From: a halophilic archaeon SHRA6
Lineage (GTDB): Archaea; Halobacteriota; Halobacteria; Halobacteriales; Haloferacaceae
Length of the DNA stretch: 64,000 nt
Reading direction: 5' to 3'
Assembly: GCA_005239175.1 (NCBI GenBank)
Contig: SOPS01000001.1
Span: 248,001-312,000 of the forward strand
The notes beneath the pieces are model-generated. The model was not told the DNA's origin. It made no database searches and saw only the letters and a list, made by a program, of their open reading frames with translations. How positions within the stretch are numbered: the first letter of the stretch is position 1; each line of letters begins with the position of its first letter. Of the stretch, positions 35,038-44,047 are shown piece by piece. The translations under genes were made by a program, and so were the position numbers.

Positions 35038-35220
35038 ATGGAGCGTGTGACACTACGGATTCCGAAGCAGCAGATCGAGGAGGTTGAACAGATGGTCGAA
35101 ACCGGCCAGTTCCCGAACCGGAGCGAAGCGATCCGGTCGGCAGTCCGGGAGATGCTGAGTGAACAGAGCGAGGCCGAGACGCGCCAACGGCCGACAGAGC
35201 GCAGCTGGGCGAAGGTGTAA
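35038..35220 (+). CDS. cdrS: CdrS: short RHH cell-division regulator
   Basis: 60 residues from the ATG at 35038; an in-frame ATG at 34921 would add 39 unconserved residues, and a purine-rich GGGGGAA sits 11 bases before the chosen start. The ribbon-helix-helix ([20 protein letters not shown] then [16 protein letters not shown]) makes up nearly the whole protein. CdrS in Halobacterium and Haloferax controls ftsZ2 and other division genes. It is two bases upstream of ftsZ2. Confidence 0.9.
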   Translation: MERVTLRIPKQQIEEVEQMVETGQFPNRSEAIRSAVREMLSEQSEAETRQRPTERSWAKV

Positions 35221-35222
35221 CT

Positions 35223-36410
35223 ATGCAGGATATTGTTCAAGAAGCCCTTGAGAACGCCGAAGCCGAAAAGCGCGAGATGGACGTCGACAGCGAGGATGAC
35301 GAGTTCGGCGATCCACGGATCGTCATCGTCGGTGCCGGCGGTGCCGGCAACAACACGATCAACCGGCTGTACAACATCGGTGTCGACGGCGCCGACACTG
35401 TGGCCATCAACACTGACAAACAACACCTCGAAATGATCGAGGCTGACACGAAGATTCTCGTCGGCAAGTCGCTGACGAATGGGCTCGGTGCTGGCGGCGA
35501 TCCGAGCATGGGCGAGCGCGCCACCGAAATGGCACAGGGGACGATCAAAGAGGTACTCGGTAACGCTGACCTCGTCTTCGTCACTGCCGGGATGGGCGGT
35601 GGCACCGGAACAGGTGCGGCACCGGTCGTCTCGAAGATCGCCAAAGAACAGGGGGCGATCGTCGTTGGAATGGTTTCGACGCCGTTCAACGTCGAGCGGG
35701 CTCGGACCGTCAAAGCCGAAGAGGGGCTCGAACAGCTCCGCAACGCGGCAGATTCGATCATCGTGCTCGACAACAACCGCCTGCTCGATTACGTCCCGAA
35801 CCTGCCGATCGGCAAGGCTTTCTCGGTGATGGACCAGATCATCGCTGAGACCGTCAAGGGGATCTCCGAGACGATCACCCAGCCGTCGCTCATCAATCTG
35901 GACTACGCGGATATGTCCACGATCATGAATCAGGGTGGCGTCGCCGTGATGCTCGTCGGGGAAACCCAGGACAAAAACAAGACCCAGGAGGTGGTCAACG
36001 ACGCGATGAACCACCCGCTGTTGGACGTCGACTATCGGGGTGCGTCTGGCGGACTCGTCCACATCACTGGCGGTCCCGACCTCACGCTCAAAGAGGCAGA
36101 GGGCATCGCCCACAACATCACCGAACGGCTCGAAGCGAGCGCGAACGTGATCTGGGGTGCCCGGATCCAAGACGAGTACAAAGGCAAGGTGCGCGTCATG
36201 GCGATCATGACCGGTGTTCAAAGCGCACAGGTTCTCGGCCCCACGACCCAAAAGCAGGCCGACAAATCCCGTGCGAGCATCGACGGTGGGCCTGATCGCA
36301 ACGGAAATACCAATGAGGCTCGATCGACAGCCACGAACAACAACTCCTGGCAGTCCGACGGCGGTCGTGACCAACTCGAGAAAAACAACGGTCTCGACGT
36401 GATCCGGTAG
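35223..36410 (+). CDS. ftsZ2: cell division protein FtsZ2
   Basis: 395 residues. The tubulin signature GGGTGTG is at residues 125-131, the nucleotide loop [14 protein letters not shown] at ~36-49 and the T7 loop as [11 protein letters not shown]. The N-terminal acidic extension and Asn/Ser/Asp-rich C-terminal tail are typical of haloarchaeal FtsZ. Placement behind cdrS identifies it as FtsZ2, which in Haloferax drives ring constriction after FtsZ1 scaffolds it. It converges with ncsA (26 bases between stops); a T-rich ATTTTTAT near 36432 may end the transcript. Confidence 0.95.
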   Translation: MQDIVQEALENAEAEKREMDVDSEDDEFGDPRIVIVGAGGAGNNTINRLYNIGVDGADTVAINTDKQHLEMIEADTKILVGKSLTNGLGAGGDPSMGERATEMAQGTIKEVLGNADLVFVTAGMGGGTGTGAAPVVSKIAKEQGAIVVGMVSTPFNVERARTVKAEEGLEQLRNAADSIIVLDNNRLLDYVPNLPIGKAFSVMDQIIAETVKGISETITQPSLINLDYADMSTIMNQGGVAVMLVGETQDKNKTQEVVNDAMNHPLLDVDYRGASGGLVHITGGPDLTLKEAEGIAHNITERLEASANVIWGARIQDEYKGKVRVMAIMTGVQSAQVLGPTTQKQADKSRASIDGGPDRNGNTNEARSTATNNNSWQSDGGRDQLEKNNGLDVIR

Positions 36411-36436
36411 TCAGCTCGGACCGAACCACTCGATTT

Positions 36437-37402
36437 TTATACGGCGCTAATCGCATCGACGAGCTTGCACTTTCGACACCGCGTGCCGCTCGTCTTCGCC
36501 CCACAGTTTTCACATTCGTTGAGGTTAGCCTCGCCAGCGCCGCGGTACTCGTCGGCAGCCAATTTCGCGAGTTCTTCGTAGCCGGCGACGATCGAATGTC
36601 TCGTTCCGGGGTGATTTTCTTCGAGGTCCCATAGCAACTGTTGGATCTCTCCACGATAGGCCTCACTGGCATGGGGACATTCGGTGATGTGTGCCGGCAG
36701 GTCCTTGAGATGGGCGTACAGCGCAACCTCTTTCTCAGGGATGTCTCGGAGCGGCTTCGCTCGCGGGACAAATGCGTCCTGGCTGTGGCGATCCTCGAAG
36801 CTTCCCAGGCTCGCATCAAAGTGTTTTGCGACCTGTTTGACGTCGCCCTCAAGGAAGTTCATTAGCGCAGTCTGGGCCTCGTCATCGAGGTTGTGGCCCG
36901 TAAGGAGCTTGTCTGCGCCGAACTCCTCGGCGTAGCGTTCGAGCAGGTCACGGCGGAACACCCCACAGTACGCACAGGGAGCCATGTTCAGTGGGTCCGA
37001 TTCGGCTACGTCGTCCATGCGGACGCCGAACTCTTCGTCGTAAGACACGAGTTCGTGGCGCATGTCGAGATCGTCGGCGAGTTCGACGCACGCCTCGACG
37101 GACTTGTCTCGATATCCCTCGATCCCCTCGTGGATCGTCAACGCGAGCATCTCGATGCGGGGGTCGTGCCCGAACGTCTCATCGAGAATGTGGGTGAGCA
37201 CGACGCTGTCTTTGCCGCCAGAGAGGCCAATCACCCAGCGTTCGGGGTCTTCTGGCGTCGCGTCTTTCGGAAGCATCGCGTCCGATCGGATCCGGCGACG
37301 GGTCCGCTTTTCGACCGATCGACAAAAGTGGACCTCACAGAGGTGTGCGCCCGAATACGCCGCGTTCATGACCGCCTCGCGGTCGCACTTGTCGCATTCC
37401 AT
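36437..37402 (-). CDS. ncsA: tRNA 2-thiolation enzyme NcsA (Ncs6/CTU1 type)
   Basis: 321 residues from the ATG at 37402. N-terminal zinc ribbon (CDKC … H), PP-loop ATPase motif GLSGGKDSVVLTHIL, the central CAYCGVFRRDLLER with catalytic Cys and GHNLDDEAQTALMNFL, and a C-terminal ribbon (CENCGAKTSGTRCRKC). It thiolates U34 of tRNA-Lys, -Glu and -Gln using sulfur from a ubiquitin-like SAMP carrier. The long open extension upstream of the ATG is not conserved-looking. Confidence 0.92.
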   Translation of the reverse strand: MECDKCDREAVMNAAYSGAHLCEVHFCRSVEKRTRRRIRSDAMLPKDATPEDPERWVIGLSGGKDSVVLTHILDETFGHDPRIEMLALTIHEGIEGYRDKSVEACVELADDLDMRHELVSYDEEFGVRMDDVAESDPLNMAPCAYCGVFRRDLLERYAEEFGADKLLTGHNLDDEAQTALMNFLEGDVKQVAKHFDASLGSFEDRHSQDAFVPRAKPLRDIPEKEVALYAHLKDLPAHITECPHASEAYRGEIQQLLWDLEENHPGTRHSIVAGYEELAKLAADEYRGAGEANLNECENCGAKTSGTRCRKCKLVDAISAV

Positions 37403-37490
37403 TACTGGTGGTTGTGAAGCGAACGGCATACCCGTTTCGTCTGCGTTCGGCAGCCGGCGATCACGACAGCGGCTTGTATGGACAGTCCCT

Positions 37491-38090
37491 ATGACAGATA
37501 TTGATATGTCGCTTGCAGGGACGATCGCCGACGTGATTTCGACGGACGCTGATGAGTTCCGTACGCGCGTGCCCGATCGGCTCCCGGAGAGATACCACCC
37601 TGATCGGCTGAACGCGCCGATCGACGCAGCGCCGCTTCCATCAGCGTCGGCTCTGGAGGGAATGGGCGGGGCCCTAGAGGACCGAGAGCGCACTCTCGTG
37701 TGGGAGCTTTGGGCCCTCGATCCGGGTGTCGGCATGACGATCACCCGCCCAGCATACCAGGACACGCCAATTCTCTACGCCAATCAGAGGTTTCGTGAGA
37801 TCACGGGATACTCGATGGCGGAACTGCGCGGGCAGAACCCTCGACTGTTACAGGGGCCCGACACAGATTCTGCGGCGGTCGCCGCTCTCCGAGAAGCGGT
37901 GTCGATCTGGGAAGGTGTGACAGTGACGCTGCGAAACTACCGACGCGACGGGACGCCCTTTGAAAACCGGGTGACGCTGGTGCCGATCGCCGACGAAACG
38001 GGGACGATCGGAAACTGGCTCGGAATACAGGAACCGGCCACAGGTCGGAGACCACACAAACGCTCGTCTTCTCGACTGTACGAACGTTGA
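37491..38090 (+). CDS. single PAS-domain protein with LOV-like motif lacking Cys
   Basis: 199 residues from the ATG at 37491. Residues 1-75 are unique and may be helical (acidic with Arg clusters). Residues ~78-190 form a PAS domain with ANQRFREITGYSMAELRGQNPRLLQG, closely resembling the PAS domain of the Bat protein at 11.3 kb; NPR replaces the NCR of photoactive LOV domains. No output domain follows, so it may act by binding a partner such as a kinase or regulator. It is divergent from ncsA and 25 bases upstream of a small conserved gene. Confidence 0.75.
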   Translation: MTDIDMSLAGTIADVISTDADEFRTRVPDRLPERYHPDRLNAPIDAAPLPSASALEGMGGALEDRERTLVWELWALDPGVGMTITRPAYQDTPILYANQRFREITGYSMAELRGQNPRLLQGPDTDSAAVAALREAVSIWEGVTVTLRNYRRDGTPFENRVTLVPIADETGTIGNWLGIQEPATGRRPHKRSSSRLYER

Positions 38091-38115
38091 TTGCTCCAGG
38101 CGTCCACATAGGACC

Positions 38116-38538
38116 ATGGCCGAAATTCCAGATGAGCGACAACTCGTGCTCCGGGCGCGTTCCCGGTTGGACCAGTGGACGAAACGGGCCCGAATGGAGG
38201 CGTACGCGGAACTGTTCGACGGTGACGATCCCCTCCTTTCGACTGAAGAGATGCAACTGCTCGACGCGCTCGACTCTGAACTCGAGCGAGAGGGTGGCGA
38301 TGGGGTCTGGGGAACCGATCAGTACGGGATCCATACGGCAGGAACCTCGCGTTCAGATAGGCCACTCGGCGTGGTCTGTGTGTACCATCCACAGATAACC
38401 AAAGACTCCGTCCTTCGTGGGGCTGACGATCTTGACGACGAGACCGAAGAACGGCTCAACACCGCACTCTGGCAGTATAGCGAGCGGGTTGCAACAATCA
38501 TCGAAGCAAAACTCGACGAGTTTGTCCGTCAGAGCTAG
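38116..38538 (+). CDS. haloarchaeal conserved hypothetical protein
   Basis: 140 residues, acidic, without TM segments. It starts with a helical region (RARSRLDQWTKRARMEAYAELF) and has a central VWGTDQYGIHTAG, a VVCVYHPQ strand and a C-terminal helix rich in Glu. I do not recognise a characterised family; it is probably one of the haloarchaea-specific DUFs. It follows the PAS gene by 25 bases, so the two may be co-transcribed. Confidence 0.6.
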   Translation: MAEIPDERQLVLRARSRLDQWTKRARMEAYAELFDGDDPLLSTEEMQLLDALDSELEREGGDGVWGTDQYGIHTAGTSRSDRPLGVVCVYHPQITKDSVLRGADDLDDETEERLNTALWQYSERVATIIEAKLDEFVRQS

Positions 38539-38682
38539 CGGTAAGCCTGGACACTCGACGGCGGGTTCGGTGTCGCCTTCGAGTACGATATCGAGTGCTC
38601 CGTCCGACAGACTCGGGTTCAGTATTTGGGACGAGTTCGCCTGATTCCCAACCGATATGTGCCGAACCGCGCAACGTGGGAC

Positions 38683-39411
38683 ATGAAACAGATACGCTTC
38701 CGAGATGAGGCGGGCACGACGCGCATGGGTACGTTCGATGATGGGACGATCGCCGCGGCCGGGCGGACGTACGCGATCGACGAGGTCGAGGTGTTGCCGC
38801 CGTGTGAGCCGACAAAGATCGTCTGTATCGGCCGCAACTACGCGAAGCACGCGGAGGAACTCGGCAACGACGTGCCGGATCGTCCGCTCTTGTTTCTCAA
38901 GCCGCCGAATACGCTGTCGGCCCACGGCGACACGATCACACTGCCGGCGGGCAAACAGAAGGTCGAACACGAAGCCGAGCTGTGCGTGGTTATCGGCGAG
39001 CAGTGCAGAAACGTCGACGCCGAAGACGCCGAAGACGTGATCGCGGGCTACACCTGTATGAACGACGTGTCAAACCGAGACGATCAACGCAAGGAGAAAA
39101 ACTGGGTCCGCGGTAAGGCATTCGACAACGCCGCGCCGCTCGGCCCGGTGCTAGCGTCGCCTGAAGAGCTGCCCGACGACGCGACGGTCAGCGCGCGCGT
39201 CAACGGCGAGACGCGGCAAGAGTCCACGATCGACCACATGATTTTCAAGATCCCGGAGCTGATCGAGGAGATCACGCAGTATCTCACGCTCGAGCCCGGT
39301 GACGTTATCGCAACGGGAACCCCAGAAGGCGTCGGCCCACTCGAAGACGGCGATCACGTCGAGATTGAGGTCGAAGGCGTCGGCACGCTGGAACACGACG
39401 TCGCTGAGTAG
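38683..39411 (+). CDS. fumarylacetoacetate hydrolase family protein (acylpyruvase-like)
   Basis: 242 residues from the ATG at 38683. FAH fold with KIVCIGRNYAKHAEELG, the metal-binding VEHEAELCVVIGE and the later DVSNRDDQRKEKNW, then GDVIATGTPEGVGPL. Family members hydrolyse acylpyruvates, decarboxylate oxaloacetate or hydrate/dehydrate 2-keto-3-deoxy acids. It stands at the edge of the catabolic island and could handle a 2-oxo acid in it. The specific reaction cannot be inferred. Confidence 0.9.
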   Translation: MKQIRFRDEAGTTRMGTFDDGTIAAAGRTYAIDEVEVLPPCEPTKIVCIGRNYAKHAEELGNDVPDRPLLFLKPPNTLSAHGDTITLPAGKQKVEHEAELCVVIGEQCRNVDAEDAEDVIAGYTCMNDVSNRDDQRKEKNWVRGKAFDNAAPLGPVLASPEELPDDATVSARVNGETRQESTIDHMIFKIPELIEEITQYLTLEPGDVIATGTPEGVGPLEDGDHVEIEVEGVGTLEHDVAE

Positions 39412-39465
39412 GGCCACCCCGAAACGGGCCCGCAGCCACACCGCGATCGGTGCACTCGTGCTCGT

Positions 39466-39891
39466 TCACTCCATCGCCACGAGCACGGGCCGCTCCGCCG
39501 ATAGCAGAACCGACTGCGTGACGCTCCCGAACAGCGCTTTTCCGGCCGGAGACCGCCTGCGTCCCGAGAGTGCGATCAGGTCGGCGTCGACCTCTGCGGC
39601 CGCCTCAATGATCTGCTCTGCGGGCTCACCGTGGTCGCGCCGACGCTCGGAGTCACGTCCTGCATCGGCGAGAATCTCGCTTGCCGCATCGACACTCTCT
39701 GGGAACGATTCGGGATCGTAGATGTCGCTGCTACTGATCTGCCGCCCTTCATCGGTTCCGTGGAAGTCCTCGAACACGTTCAAAAGGATGACCTCGACTG
39801 ACTCCGGGTCACCGGGGAGGTCCGCGACTGCCCGCGCGACGGCTTCCGCACGCTCATCGTTCGTATCGATCGCTACCAGTACGCGGTACAT
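39466..39891 (-). CDS. universal stress protein (UspA family)
   Basis: 141 residues from the ATG at 39891, preceded by an in-frame stretch without support. The Rossmann-like Usp domain has an N-terminal YRVLVAIDTNDERAEAVARA, the middle EPAEQIIEAAAEVDADLIALSGR and the ATP-binding GxxGS-like LFGSVTQSVLLSAERPVLVA. The function is unspecific stress or regulatory binding. It converges with the FAH gene. Confidence 0.9.
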   Translation of the reverse strand: MYRVLVAIDTNDERAEAVARAVADLPGDPESVEVILLNVFEDFHGTDEGRQISSSDIYDPESFPESVDAASEILADAGRDSERRRDHGEPAEQIIEAAAEVDADLIALSGRRRSPAGKALFGSVTQSVLLSAERPVLVAME

Positions 39892-39960
39892 ACGAGTCCA
39901 GTCGCGGCGAACTTTGATAAAGCCACCTCCGGGCCAGACTGGTATAACCAGAAACACCCC

Positions 39961-40914
39961 TCAGTCAACGCGATTCTCTATATCCGCATACGAACCCGTT
40001 TCGTCGACGCGATCGAGGTTCCGAGCGAGAATGTCCGCGACACGCTCGAGGTAATACGGCGTGTACCCGGAAACGTGGGCCGTGATGTACGCGTTGCCGA
40101 GCGACCACAGCGGGTGATCCGCTGGTAGCGGTTCCGGATCAGTAACGTCGAGCGCGGCGGCGTGGAGGTCGTTTTTTCGCAGCGCGGTCACAAGCGCATC
40201 GGTGTCGACGATCGGCCCGCGGGCAACATTGATTAGCGTTGCGTCGACCGGGAGCGCCGCGAGTTCAGCCGCACCGATCAGATCGCGCGTTGTCTCAGTC
40301 AGCGGGCACGCGACCACGACGTAGTCGGTGCCGACGAAGGCATCTGAAATATCGTCGAACCCGTACACCTCATCGGTCGGACCTCCCTTCTCCGGTGTGT
40401 AGCGGACGCCGACGGTCCCCACACCGAAGCCCGAGAGCCGATCGACGATTGCGGTCCCGATGGCGCCGAGGCCGATAACGCAGACTCGCGATCCTTGCAA
40501 CTCCCCGAACGCCTTGAAGTGGCGCCACTCGGCGCGTTCCTGTCGCTGGAGTCCTTCGTCGAGTCGGCGAGTGATCAACAGCATCCAGCCGATGACATGC
40601 TCAGCAATATTCGGGCCGTGGACCCCGGAGGCGTTCGTGACTGCCACGCCCTGTTCGCGGAAGGCGTCCATGTCCAGCCGATCGGTCCCTGCCGAAGTGC
40701 ATGCGAACAGCCGGAGGCGTTCGGCGCGGTCAAGCAGTGCTGCGTCGAGATCGCTCCCGACGATGACCTCTGCGTTGGGGACGAGTTCGTGCTCCGCTGC
40801 TGATGACTCGGCGAGCACAACGCTACGATCGGAGACCCGTTCGCGGAGCGCCCCAACGCACTCCGCGGCCGGTATCCCGTGGACTGCGTGGTTCAATACG
40901 ACAATGTCTGCCAT
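39961..40914 (-). CDS. D-2-hydroxyacid dehydrogenase
   Basis: 317 residues from the ATG at 40914. The NAD-binding GLGAIGTAIVDRL sits mid-protein. Catalytic Arg is in INVARGPIVDTDAL, Glu in DVTDPEPLPADHPLW and His in YITAHVSGYTPYYLER, all in the usual order. Reduces or oxidises a D-2-hydroxy acid with NAD(P). It lies on the minus strand next to the Fe-ADH and Ldh_2 genes, suggesting that a hydroxy acid / keto acid pair is handled by this cluster. Confidence 0.9.
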   Translation of the reverse strand: MADIVVLNHAVHGIPAAECVGALRERVSDRSVVLAESSAAEHELVPNAEVIVGSDLDAALLDRAERLRLFACTSAGTDRLDMDAFREQGVAVTNASGVHGPNIAEHVIGWMLLITRRLDEGLQRQERAEWRHFKAFGELQGSRVCVIGLGAIGTAIVDRLSGFGVGTVGVRYTPEKGGPTDEVYGFDDISDAFVGTDYVVVACPLTETTRDLIGAAELAALPVDATLINVARGPIVDTDALVTALRKNDLHAAALDVTDPEPLPADHPLWSLGNAYITAHVSGYTPYYLERVADILARNLDRVDETGSYADIENRVD

Positions 40915-41004
40915 GGGGCCTCGTGGCTTCCGAGTTACAAATATGCAGGGGTCTCTAGCGATGCCCGAACCTCTCAACACCAGCGTTCAGGGACTCGTCA
41001 GAGT

Positions 41005-42198
41005 CTACCACGCCCGTTCGAGCACATCCAGCGCGTCCCCAACAGTGACCGTCAGCCCGGCCGGGGCTGCCGCGAGCACGTCGTTCGCTGCGACGTACTC
41101 CGCGATTCCTCGGAGATCGTCGCGCGCGACGCCGTCGAGGTCGCGCAGGCGGGCTGGAACGCCGAGCGCGTCACGGACCTCCTGGACGGCCGCAACCACG
41201 TCGTCTGCGACCTCGGCGTCCGATCGACCGGCGGTTTCGACGTCAAGTCCCTCCGCGAGGAGGCGCCGGCGCCCGTCGACGCGATCGAGAATGAACCGAA
41301 GCACCTGTGGCGCCATCACAGCATGGGCGACGCCCTGCTGGACCGGATAGCGACGTGAGAGCGCCTGACCGAAGGCGTGGATCACGTTAATCTGACTCTC
41401 GTATTGGACGAGGATCATGCCGACGACAGCGCGCTCGGTCGCAGTAGGGTCATCACTATCGAGTCTGGGGAGACCCGCAACGAGGTAGCGCAAGCCGTGG
41501 GTTGCGGTCGCATCTGTTACCGGCGATCCGCCGGCGGCGTAGACGGTTTCGAGCCCTTTGTTAAAGCCGTTCATCGCCGAGCCCGCGAGCGGACCGTAAG
41601 GGGTCGTCTCGTACAGGTCCGGGTCTTCAACGACGAGCGCGGGTGGGACGGTCCAGCTCGCGACGATCGGCTGGCCCGTGGGCGACTCCTCCCGCGGAAG
41701 GACGACAAGACTGCCACCCGCAGAGAGGTCCGCACCCGTCAATGTCGTCGGGATAACAGCGACCGGCGTGAGTGAGCCATCGAGATCGGGGGTCGCGACG
41801 CTTCCGTCCGCCGTTGCCTCGGCGCGCAGATCGGCCGCGGAGCGCCCGTCTGCCGCGAGCGCACTCATCTGTCTGGCAACGTTGAGACTGCTACCGCCTC
41901 CAACACCGACAATGGCGTCTGCGTCGACCGCACGAAGTGTTTCCACGGCAGCCGCAGCCGTCTCGATCGACTTCGCCGGGGTGGTCTCGTCGAAAACTCC
42001 CGCGAGCTGGTCGCCGAGGCCGTCGCGGACCGGCTCCATGACCGATTCGTTGGCGCCAACGTTCGATCCGCAGACCACGAGCACGCGGTCAATCCCGGTG
42101 GCTGCGAGCCGGTCACCGAGTTCCGTGACGCGGCCGCGGCCGTAGATGACGTCGCTCCCGAGGTACTCGAAATTGAAGGCGTCTGCTGGCTGGAACAC
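41005..42198 (-). CDS. iron-type alcohol dehydrogenase homologue lacking most metal ligands
   Basis: 397 residues, group III ADH fold closest in motif style to maleylacetate reductases. The NAD-binding GVGGGSSLNVAR (98-109) and TTLTGADLSAG are present. The metal site is degraded compared with FucO: the Asp is Asn210, the first His Lys214, the next His is kept (His274), the catalytic-pocket His is Gln278 and the last is Gln288 (VQQGVAHA). It may work without iron or have lost dehydrogenase function. Position inside the Ldh_2/ComDE/aldolase group points to an oxo- or aldehyde substrate of that pathway. Confidence 0.85.
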   Translation of the reverse strand: MFQPADAFNFEYLGSDVIYGRGRVTELGDRLAATGIDRVLVVCGSNVGANESVMEPVRDGLGDQLAGVFDETTPAKSIETAAAAVETLRAVDADAIVGVGGGSSLNVARQMSALAADGRSAADLRAEATADGSVATPDLDGSLTPVAVIPTTLTGADLSAGGSLVVLPREESPTGQPIVASWTVPPALVVEDPDLYETTPYGPLAGSAMNGFNKGLETVYAAGGSPVTDATATHGLRYLVAGLPRLDSDDPTATERAVVGMILVQYESQINVIHAFGQALSRRYPVQQGVAHAVMAPQVLRFILDRVDGRRRLLAEGLDVETAGRSDAEVADDVVAAVQEVRDALGVPARLRDLDGVARDDLRGIAEYVAANDVLAAAPAGLTVTVGDALDVLERAW

Positions 42199-42305
42199 GG
42201 TCGTAGGTGGACGGAAGCCGTCTTAATTGTGCGGTTAGACGCAGGCAGCACACCTGAGTGGCTGCAACGAGTTGACCGATCCGAACGTCTGACTACTGGG
42301 GCGTT

Positions 42306-43400
42306 TCACCCGAGCGAGAACTCGATTCCAACGCCCCGATCTGCCGCAAGGGCCGAAAGTACCTCGATCGTTCGTTCGTCAACTGGGATCCCCTCACGCT
42401 CGCGGCGTTCCCGCGTTCGGTGCTCCGGTGCGCCGGGCAACAGGGGCCGGTCTCCGTCCATCGCGTCAGGGCGCTCGATAGCCGGTGACAGCGTCGCCTC
42501 GGCGAGGTAGTTGTCGAAGGTTGTCACCGCCTCGCGAATCCGATCGCGAGAGGTGAACCGCGCGGGATCGATCAGGACGAACGCCGCCGCGTTGTTCACT
42601 GAGCCCGGCGTCGCTTCGCCAAACACTTCGCCGCCACCCACGACGCCCGCGAGCAGTTCTGCGAGGACCGCGAGACCGAACCCTTTGTGACCTGCCGATC
42701 GGCCCCCCAGGGGAAGCAGCGCGCCCGTGCCGCCCTCAAACGCATCTGCGTCGGCGACGGAGTCGCCGTTTTCGGTCACCGTCCACGCGGGAGGTGTCGG
42801 TTTGCCCTCGACACTTCGCTTCGTCACTTTACCGTGGGCGACCTGGCTCGTGGCGATGTCCAACACCACCGGGTGCGAGACGGCGCCGAACGTCGGCACA
42901 CCGACGGCGATCGGGTTCGTCGAAAGCAGGCGCTCTGCGCTCCCCGGGACCGTCACCGTCCGCCCCGCGAGCCCGGTATTGACGAACGCGATGAAGGCGA
43001 ACCCCTCACTGGCAGCGCGTTCGGCCCACTCGCCGATTCGACCGAGATGCGCACCGTTCTTGATCCCGACCGTTGCAGTGCCACGATCGGCGGCGACCGA
43101 AACCGCGGCGTCCACTGCCGCCCGCCCGGTCAACTGGCCGAACCCGCGGTTGCCGTCGACGCGGATCGCTCCCGGGTCTGCGTCGTCAACGGTCGGGGTC
43201 GCCGTCGGGTTGAGGTCCCCCTCGTCGACCATCTGTGCGTACATCGTTGCGATCCGGACCACTCCATGGGAGCCGTGGCCGCAGCAGTCGGCGTCTACGA
43301 GTGAGGCGGCGACCTGGGCGGCCGCGTCCGTCGGCGTGCCAAGCGCTTCGAGCAGCACCGTCGCTCCCGCCTCCAGCCGGGCGGGGTCTATCCGTGGCAT
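42306..43400 (-). CDS. Ldh_2-family malate/lactate/sulfolactate-type dehydrogenase
   Basis: 364 residues from the ATG at 43400. The NAD-dependent 2-hydroxyacid family unrelated to ordinary malate or lactate dehydrogenases: CCGHGSHGVVR with the catalytic His, the NGAHLGRIGEWA strand, LSTNPIAVGVP and LDIATSQVAHGKV for NAD, and GHKGFGLAVLAELL near the end. The family includes malate, ureidoglycolate and (R)-sulfolactate (ComC) dehydrogenases. Divergently placed next to a ComD/ComE-type decarboxylase, so a hydroxy acid to 2-oxo acid step before decarboxylation is the natural reading. Sulfolactate is one candidate among C3 hydroxy acids. Confidence 0.88.
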   Translation of the reverse strand: MPRIDPARLEAGATVLLEALGTPTDAAAQVAASLVDADCCGHGSHGVVRIATMYAQMVDEGDLNPTATPTVDDADPGAIRVDGNRGFGQLTGRAAVDAAVSVAADRGTATVGIKNGAHLGRIGEWAERAASEGFAFIAFVNTGLAGRTVTVPGSAERLLSTNPIAVGVPTFGAVSHPVVLDIATSQVAHGKVTKRSVEGKPTPPAWTVTENGDSVADADAFEGGTGALLPLGGRSAGHKGFGLAVLAELLAGVVGGGEVFGEATPGSVNNAAAFVLIDPARFTSRDRIREAVTTFDNYLAEATLSPAIERPDAMDGDRPLLPGAPEHRTRERREREGIPVDERTIEVLSALAADRGVGIEFSLG

Positions 43401-43537
43401 ACGTCCGCATGCGCGGCGGGGAATGAAGCGTTTTCGGCGCTGACAGCCACGCCGGATCACCGAGACCGCGTGGTCCAAAACGCGTGTGAATCAGCCGCAT
43501 TCAGAACAATCAAGCAGTTTCGATCCGACTGCCGCGT

Positions 43538-44047
43538 ATGAGTTGGGAAGCAGAGATCGTAAACGGACTACTCGACGCCGAGATCGACCTCGTCACGCAG
43601 CTGCCGGACGGGGCGATGGGCGCCGTGCTTGAAGGGCTCCACGAGGCGGACGTGGACACGCTCCGTGTCGAACGCGAAGAGAGCGCGATCGCGGCGGCTT
43701 CCGGCGCGTGGGTGACCGGCGAACGCGCGGCCGTAATGTGTCAATCCAGCGGGCTCGCGAATGCGATCAACGCTATCGGCTCACTATCGGTGCCGGCGCG
43801 TCTCCCGTTTCTCGCGTTAGTGACCCGCCGCGGCGATCTCGGCGAATTCAACATCGCACAGGTCCCCGCCGGCTACGGCCTCCCGGCAATGATGGATGAG
43901 ATGGGCGTCAGACACACCGTGGTCTCGGAACCGGGAGCGCTCCGGAAGACGGTCCGGATGGCGGCCGACTCCGCCTTCTCGACACGGACACCGTACGTGG
44001 TGTTCCTCGATGCGACCGTCACGGGCTACGGACAGGAGGCACAGTGA
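43538..44047 (+). CDS. ComD-like TPP decarboxylase alpha subunit (PYR half)
   Basis: 169 residues, consisting only of the N-terminal pyrimidine-binding domain of a TPP enzyme. The conserved activating Glu is in VEREESAIAAASGAW and the GLANAINAIGSL segment follows. Length and split arrangement match sulfopyruvate decarboxylase alpha (ComD) of methanogens. Stop and the next start overlap (ATGATGG region, 44044-44047), so the two halves are made together. Phosphonopyruvate decarboxylase is an alternative, but that enzyme is usually one chain. Start: ATG at 43538, close to the divergent Ldh_2 gene. Confidence 0.85.
   Translation: MSWEAEIVNGLLDAEIDLVTQLPDGAMGAVLEGLHEADVDTLRVEREESAIAAASGAWVTGERAAVMCQSSGLANAINAIGSLSVPARLPFLALVTRRGDLGEFNIAQVPAGYGLPAMMDEMGVRHTVVSEPGALRKTVRMAADSAFSTRTPYVVFLDATVTGYGQEAQ

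Noticed and set aside
34896-36374. 492-codon minus-strand open frame opposite cdrS and ftsZ2
   Set aside because: FtsZ2 is unmistakable on the plus strand; the antisense peptide has no recognisable domain.
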